This document shows positions 7,073 to 9,971 of a DNA stretch of 9,971 nucleotides, one piece after another (position 1 is the stretch's first letter; each line of letters opens with the position of its first letter). Under the pieces are notes generated by a model, which was not told the DNA's origin, did not search any database, and worked only from the letters and a program-made list of their open reading frames with translations. Made by a program: the position numbers and the translations under genes. Origin of the DNA: an uncultured Clostridia bacterium. GTDB lineage: Bacteria; Bacillota; Clostridia; TANB77; CAG-508. The stretch lies in NCBI GenBank assembly GCA_948663505.1, contig CAPNAQ010000006.1, positions 1 through 9,971 of the forward strand. The letters are read 5' to 3'.

Positions 7073-8125
7073 TTATTCTAGAAAGTCACTATATTTTTTT
7101 GTAATCTCAATCTTTGATCTTCCCTTTTTTATATTATCATCTTTCTTTACAATTAAATCAACATCATATAAATCTTTCAATTTATTAACATTTTCCTTTT
7201 TATGACCAATAACACTGTTTTCATCAATAGGATTAACAGTAACTTCAACCTCTTTAACCTTAACATTAAGTTTTTTAATTTTCTCAACAATAGAATCATA
7301 CCACATTGCAGATTCAACTAATTGTCTAAAAGCTGGATGATATGGACCTGCAACAACTTCACTCTTTTCATTTTCAGGATCAGAAATTTCCTCTGTATTT
7401 TGTAACCCTACTCTTATAACATTTATTTTATTATATATAAACATTTTTACTAATTCTTTACATATTTCAACTGCTTGCACAACTGATAATGGTTGATAAT
7501 TTCCTTCTTTATAATCTTGTTCAAGTTTTGTCCCTTTTACAACTAATACTGGATATATTCTTATCATTTTTGGTTTTAATTTTATTAATGCTTTTGCTGT
7601 ATTTATTTCATCTATCCTAGTACTATCGGGCAATCCTACCATCATTTGATGACCTAAATTGAAACCATACCATCTAATCAATTTTGACGCCTTTTTTACA
7701 TCATCAAAATTATGCCCTCTATTACATTTTTTTAAAATATAATCATTTGCTGATTGAACCCCTAATTCTATTGTTTTAACTTTATACTTTTTCAATTTTT
7801 TTAGTATATCTTTATTAATATAATCTGGTCTTGTTGAAATTCTTATACTATCAACTTTTCCTTGGCTAACATATTCATATGCAACTTGTAATAATTCTTC
7901 TTGAAGTTTTTCATCAATACCTGTAAAACTTCCACCAAAAAATGCTATTTCCTTTTGGCTTTCTTTATCTTTTATATTATCTAAATAATATTCTATTGTT
8001 TTTTGTACATCTTCTTTTGTTATATTCTTCTTTTGTCCACTTATTGATTTTTGATTGCAAAATACACAATCATTTGGACATCCTAGATGTGGTACAAATA
8101 CTGGAATTACATACTCTTTTTTCAT
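7073..8125 (-). CDS. Elp3-like radical SAM protein, 350 aa
   Basis: A radical S-adenosylmethionine enzyme of the Elp3-like group that is commonly encoded beside rnc in Clostridia. The cluster-binding motif is C16, C20 and C23 in HLGCPNDCVFCNQ. It is followed by FFGGSFTGI (62-70, the SAM-binding glycine strand), RISTRPDYI (95-103), ELGVQS (120-125) and GHQMMVGLPDS (158-168). The C-terminal segment around VNPIDENSVIGHKKENVNKL (297-316) matches the small domain that follows the radical SAM barrel in this group. The GNAT acetyltransferase domain of full-length Elp3 (about 550 aa) is absent, as is usual for this shorter bacterial family, so tRNA-uridine modification cannot be assumed. The ATG is preceded by GGAGG at 6 nt. 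It lies 87 bp after rnc; a TATAAT at 8183-8188 may give it a weak promoter of its own. The substrate is unknown. Confidence 0.9.
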   Translation of the reverse strand: MKKEYVIPVFVPHLGCPNDCVFCNQKSISGQKKNITKEDVQKTIEYYLDNIKDKESQKEIAFFGGSFTGIDEKLQEELLQVAYEYVSQGKVDSIRISTRPDYINKDILKKLKKYKVKTIELGVQSANDYILKKCNRGHNFDDVKKASKLIRWYGFNLGHQMMVGLPDSTRIDEINTAKALIKLKPKMIRIYPVLVVKGTKLEQDYKEGNYQPLSVVQAVEICKELVKMFIYNKINVIRVGLQNTEEISDPENEKSEVVAGPYHPAFRQLVESAMWYDSIVEKIKKLNVKVKEVEVTVNPIDENSVIGHKKENVNKLKDLYDVDLIVKKDDNIKKGRSKIEITKKYSDFLE

Positions 8126-8141
8126 ATATTGCCTCCATTCC

Positions 8142-8179
8142 TTAAAGTAAATCTTAATTTAAATTCTCATCTACTTTAA
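8142..8179 (-). repeat. Inverted repeat in the rnc/radical SAM intergenic leader
   Basis: TTAAAGTA (8142-8149) and TACTTTAA (8172-8179) are perfect inverted copies around a 22-bp interior that contains the palindrome AATTTAAATT. It lies upstream of the radical SAM ribosome site. It may form a leader hairpin or mark an mRNA processing site, but the AT-rich stem is weak and chance is possible. Confidence 0.35.
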
Positions 8180-8212
8180 ATTATTATAGTATTTATTTTT
8201 ACTTTATATAAA

Positions 8213-8899
8213 CTACATTTCAAGTGCTTTTTTTGCAGCTTGCATTTCTGCTTCCTTTTTACTTTTTCCCTTTCCTGTTGCTAAACTCTTTCCATTTAAT
8301 AAAACTTGTGCTTCAAAACTCTTATCATGATCTGGTCCACTTTCATTTATAATTTTATATTCTATATTTACATCACCATTTTTTTGTAGTTCTTCTTGTA
8401 ATACTGTTTTATAGTCTTTTCTTCCAACATTTTTTGTTGCAATTTCTATTTCATCTTTTAAGTTATCTATTATAAATTTTTTTGCAACTTCTAATCCTCC
8501 ATCTATATATAATGCTGCTATTACTGCTTCTACACTATCTGCTAATATTGCAGGTCTCTTATTTCCTCCTGTCATAACTTCTGATTTTCCAAGATATAAG
8601 AAATCACTAAAATTATGCATTTTCGCAACTTTATACAGGCTCTCTTCACATACCACTGTTGCTCTAACTTTTGTCATTTCTCCTTCTTTTAATGTTGTAT
8701 ATTTTTTATACATATAATCACTTGAAATAAATTCTAATATACTATCACCTAAAAATTCCAATTTCTCATTACTTTGTATATTATGTTCATTTGCATATGA
8801 CGTATGTGTTAAAGCATTCTTTAATAAGTTTATATTTTTAAATGTATATCCTATATTTTCTTCTAACCCTTGCAATTTTTTTATTTTTTCTACTTCCAC
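8213..8899 (-). CDS. rnc: Ribonuclease III, 228 aa
   Basis: Double-strand-specific endoribonuclease that acts as a homodimer on rRNA precursors and structured mRNAs. The N-terminal catalytic domain (about 1-150) carries the family signature NEKLEFLGDSILEF (44-57), with the magnesium-binding residues E48 and D52, and then D121 and E124 in LADSVEAVIAALYID. The C-terminal double-stranded-RNA-binding domain (about 162-228) shows DYKTVLQEELQ, GPDHDKSFEAQV and the basic GKGKSKKEAEMQAAKKAL helix. The length is standard. The start is GTG at 8897-8899, chosen because AAGGTGAG lies 5 nt upstream and no in-frame ATG fits. It has its own consensus promoter and is followed by the Elp3-like radical SAM gene. 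In many Clostridia smc and ftsY follow; here they do not. Confidence 0.97.
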   Translation of the reverse strand: MEVEKIKKLQGLEENIGYTFKNINLLKNALTHTSYANEHNIQSNEKLEFLGDSILEFISSDYMYKKYTTLKEGEMTKVRATVVCEESLYKVAKMHNFSDFLYLGKSEVMTGGNKRPAILADSVEAVIAALYIDGGLEVAKKFIIDNLKDEIEIATKNVGRKDYKTVLQEELQKNGDVNIEYKIINESGPDHDKSFEAQVLLNGKSLATGKGKSKKEAEMQAAKKALEM

Positions 8900-8919
8900 T
8901 TTATCTCACCTTTTAATAC

Positions 8920-8947
8920 ATTATATACCATTTTATAAAATTTTCAA
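8920..8947 (-). promoter_or_regulatory. Sigma-A promoter of rnc
   Basis: Minus-strand TTGAAA (8942-8947) and TATAAT (8920-8925) are separated by 16 bp. The start site would be about 15 nt before the GTG codon, leaving just enough leader for the AAGGTGAG ribosome site. Confidence 0.75.
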
Positions 8948-9021
8948 GTGAATTTAAATTTTTTAGTTTCGGTTTGTTAGTAGTTAATGTTTTTATAACT
9001 ATAATGTTGATTACAATTAAT

Positions 9022-9051
9022 AATAGCACAAGCCTTATGGCATGTGCTATT
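9022..9051 (-). terminator. Candidate terminator after veg
   Basis: AATAGCACA (9022-9030) pairs with TGTGCTATT (9043-9051), with an A-A mismatch and a further GCC/GGC inner stem around TTAT. The hairpin begins at the veg stop codon. The downstream minus-strand sequence is only moderately thymine-rich (ATTATTAATTG), so termination may be partial. Confidence 0.65.
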
Positions 9052-9351
9052 TATACTAATAATTCTTTTTTCTTTTTTATTTCAACTTGTGGTGGAATCA
9101 ATGGACTATAAGCTTCTCCATCAAAAACATCCACTTCAACAGTTCTTGTTAAAACATCAGTATAACTATAAGTTACATTTCTATCATTTTCCTCATATTT
9201 TACAACAAAAATATTTGGATATGCTTTTTCTAGTGTGGCTTCCTTTTCAAAGGTTTTACTTCTTCCTAATGAACCTTTGACAATTATCCTTTGACCAACT
9301 TTTCCGTAAGATGTCAGTTTTAAGGTTGGTTATATCTGTTCTACAAATCAT
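9051..9351 (-). CDS. veg: Veg family protein, 99 aa, read through a +1 frameshift
   Basis: Veg is a small conserved Firmicutes protein; in B. subtilis it promotes biofilm matrix gene expression by opposing SinR. Here the ATG (9349-9351) opens MICRTDITNLKTDIL, and the next zero-frame codon is CGG. Staying in that frame gives a 31-residue product with a foreign end. Moving +1 at CGGA (9303-9306) continues as KVGQRIIVKGSLGRSKTF, then TLEKAYPNIFVVKYE and NVTYSYTDVLTRTVEV, which follow the family without a gap (compare GILAETYPSVFVIQ and VSYSYADILTETVEL in B. subtilis). The downstream frame has no start codon with a ribosome site of its own. The restored protein carries about 20 extra C-terminal residues (FDGEAYSPLIPPQVEIKKKK). 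AGGAG lies 11 nt before the ATG. A perfect sigma-A promoter and the position beside yabG, as in B. subtilis, support the call. It may be a sequencing error, a pseudogene or a recoded gene. Confidence 0.85.
9247..9280 (-). repeat. Inverted repeat inside veg, downstream of the shift site
   Basis: TCAAAGGTT (9247-9255) and AACCTTTGA (9272-9280) are perfect 9-bp inverted copies with a 16-nt loop. The hairpin would lie about 22 nt downstream of the CGGA shift site in the mRNA. That is farther than usual for frameshift-stimulating structures, so its role is uncertain. Confidence 0.4.
9303..9306 (-). other. Apparent +1 shift site CGGA in veg
   Basis: After 15 codons of veg, the zero-frame CGG codon (9304-9306) is followed by A. 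Skipping one base, or reading CGGA as one residue, joins the two halves of the Veg protein with exactly family length. See the yabG site at 9903-9906, which has the same four bases. Confidence 0.75.
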
Positions 9352-9380
9352 ACTATCACCCACTCCTTTAAGATGAGTAA

Positions 9381-9409
9381 ATTATAGCATTCTATGAAAA
9401 AATTGTCAA
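9381..9409 (-). promoter_or_regulatory. Perfect-consensus sigma-A promoter of veg
   Basis: Minus-strand TTGACA (9404-9409) and TATAAT (9381-9386) are spaced by exactly 17 bp. The B. subtilis veg promoter is well known as one of its strongest, so a perfect promoter at this gene is expected if veg is expressed. It argues against the locus being a long-dead pseudogene. Confidence 0.9.
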
Positions 9410-9480
9410 AAAATGTTTGTTTGCATTCTTTATCGTCTTTTATTTATTTTATGCATATTACACGAAAATATTCTTCTATT

Positions 9481-9502
9481 ATTACAATTATATTACAATT
9501 AT
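9481..9502. repeat. 11-bp tandem duplication
   Basis: ATTACAATTAT occurs twice head to tail in the AT-rich spacer between yabG and veg. This is probably a simple replication-slippage repeat with no assigned role. No convincing terminator was found in the spacer. Confidence 0.7.
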
Positions 9503-9548
9503 ATTTCATTTTCATTACAGTATGATTGTAAATTTTGGTTTTTACTTA

Positions 9549-9971
9549 CTATATATACTTCATTTTTCCATTTGCACCTATTCCACCTACTCCTTTTTTT
9601 CCATCTCTTAACTCTTTTGCTATATCATCTATTGTCAAATATTTATATTCTTCTGTTGTTGCTATATTCTCTGCTACTATTAAAGGATCTAAAAAGTCAA
9701 TTAAAATTCTTCCTGGAGATGATGCAAAATTTGCTCCAGCTGAGATTAGTGCTTCAAAAAAACTTTGGCAAGCTCCTGCAAATATTACTAATTTTTTTCC
9801 ATTTTCTTCATCAAACTTTCTTGCTTCTTTTATTGTATTTATAAAATGTCTAGAATTTCTATAATTATATATATCATTATAATTAGTTCCTCTTTTTATC
9901 ATTCCGATCGTGTCCTGTAATTATTAGTATGTCTGGCTTATATATTTTTAGCAAAGTATATACTACTTTTG
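9549..9971 (-). CDS. yabG: Sporulation-specific protease YabG, C-terminal part, +1 frameshift
   Basis: YabG is a mother-cell cysteine protease that trims spore coat and coat-assembly proteins; in Clostridia it also processes germination proteins. The gene runs off the right edge. The visible upstream frame reads VVYTLLKIYKPDILIITGHD and then meets CGG. A +1 move at CGGA (9903-9906) continues MIKRGTNYNDIYNYRNSRHF, KLVIFAGACQSFFEALISAG and ANFASSPGRILIDFLDP, ending GKMKYI at a TAG stop. This is the conserved YabG order (ITGHD, YRNS, FAGACQS, AGANFASSP). The His of TGHD and the Cys of GACQS are, as I recall from B. subtilis work, the catalytic pair, so the shift lies between them. Without correction the upstream frame ends seven codons after the CGG. 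The ATG at 9900-9902 has no ribosome site and is not the true start. Its neighbour veg is the same as in B. subtilis. Confidence 0.88.
9903..9906 (-). other. Apparent +1 shift site CGGA in yabG
   Basis: The zero-frame codon after ITGHD is CGG (9904-9906), followed by A. Skipping its first base gives GGA and the sequence GHDGMIKRG, close to the family; reading all four bases as one residue gives the same frame. The context is identical to the veg site. Confidence 0.75.

Noticed and set aside
9413..9864. Open frames on the plus strand opposite yabG, and similar ones opposite dnaG and adhE
   Set aside because: They are leucine- and phenylalanine-rich antisense shadows of AT-rich genes, with no ribosome sites or family resemblance.
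9549..9902. A separate 117-aa gene starting at ATG 9900-9902
   Set aside because: There is no ribosome site, and the preceding bases encode the upstream part of YabG in the neighbouring frame. The protein is the C-terminal part of one gene, not an independent one.

Overview
The window is AT-rich, with tight Shine-Dalgarno sites, A/T-ending codons and arginine written almost only as AGA, AGG or CGT. Together with dnaG-rpoD, veg and the sporulation protease gene yabG, this points to a spore-forming, anaerobic, low-GC member of the Clostridia. A bifunctional AdhE supports a fermentative anaerobe. The species cannot be named from the sequence.

Layout, left to right. A 61-residue membrane ORF on the minus strand (42-227) follows the macromolecular-synthesis pair dnaG-rpoD (345-3316, minus), which has a candidate sigma-H promoter. 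Next comes adhE (3552-6152, minus) with its own promoter and terminator. Two small membrane-protein genes (6294-6929, plus) diverge from adhE; the two opposing promoters are so close that their -35 boxes form one palindrome. A long perfect inverted repeat (6997-7042) separates them from the convergent pair rnc and Elp3-like radical SAM gene (7073-8899, minus). The right end holds veg and the 3' part of yabG (9051-9971, minus).

The most striking point is at the right end. Both veg and yabG are broken by a single extra base, and both are restored by a +1 shift at the same four bases, CGGA. In each case the zero-frame codon at the shift is CGG. By eye, CGG is not used in frame anywhere in the intact genes of the window (about 2,660 codons). 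Two explanations compete: coincident sequencing errors or mutations, or recoding at CGG (hungry-codon slippage or four-base decoding of CGGA as one residue). Raw reads and the genome-wide pattern of CGG would decide.

Functionally, DnaG and RpoD supply replication priming and the housekeeping sigma factor. AdhE recycles NADH by reducing acetyl-CoA to ethanol. RNase III processes double-stranded RNA, and Veg and YabG belong to the developmental (biofilm and spore-coat) programme. No CRISPR array, insertion sequence, tRNA, rRNA or riboswitch was seen.
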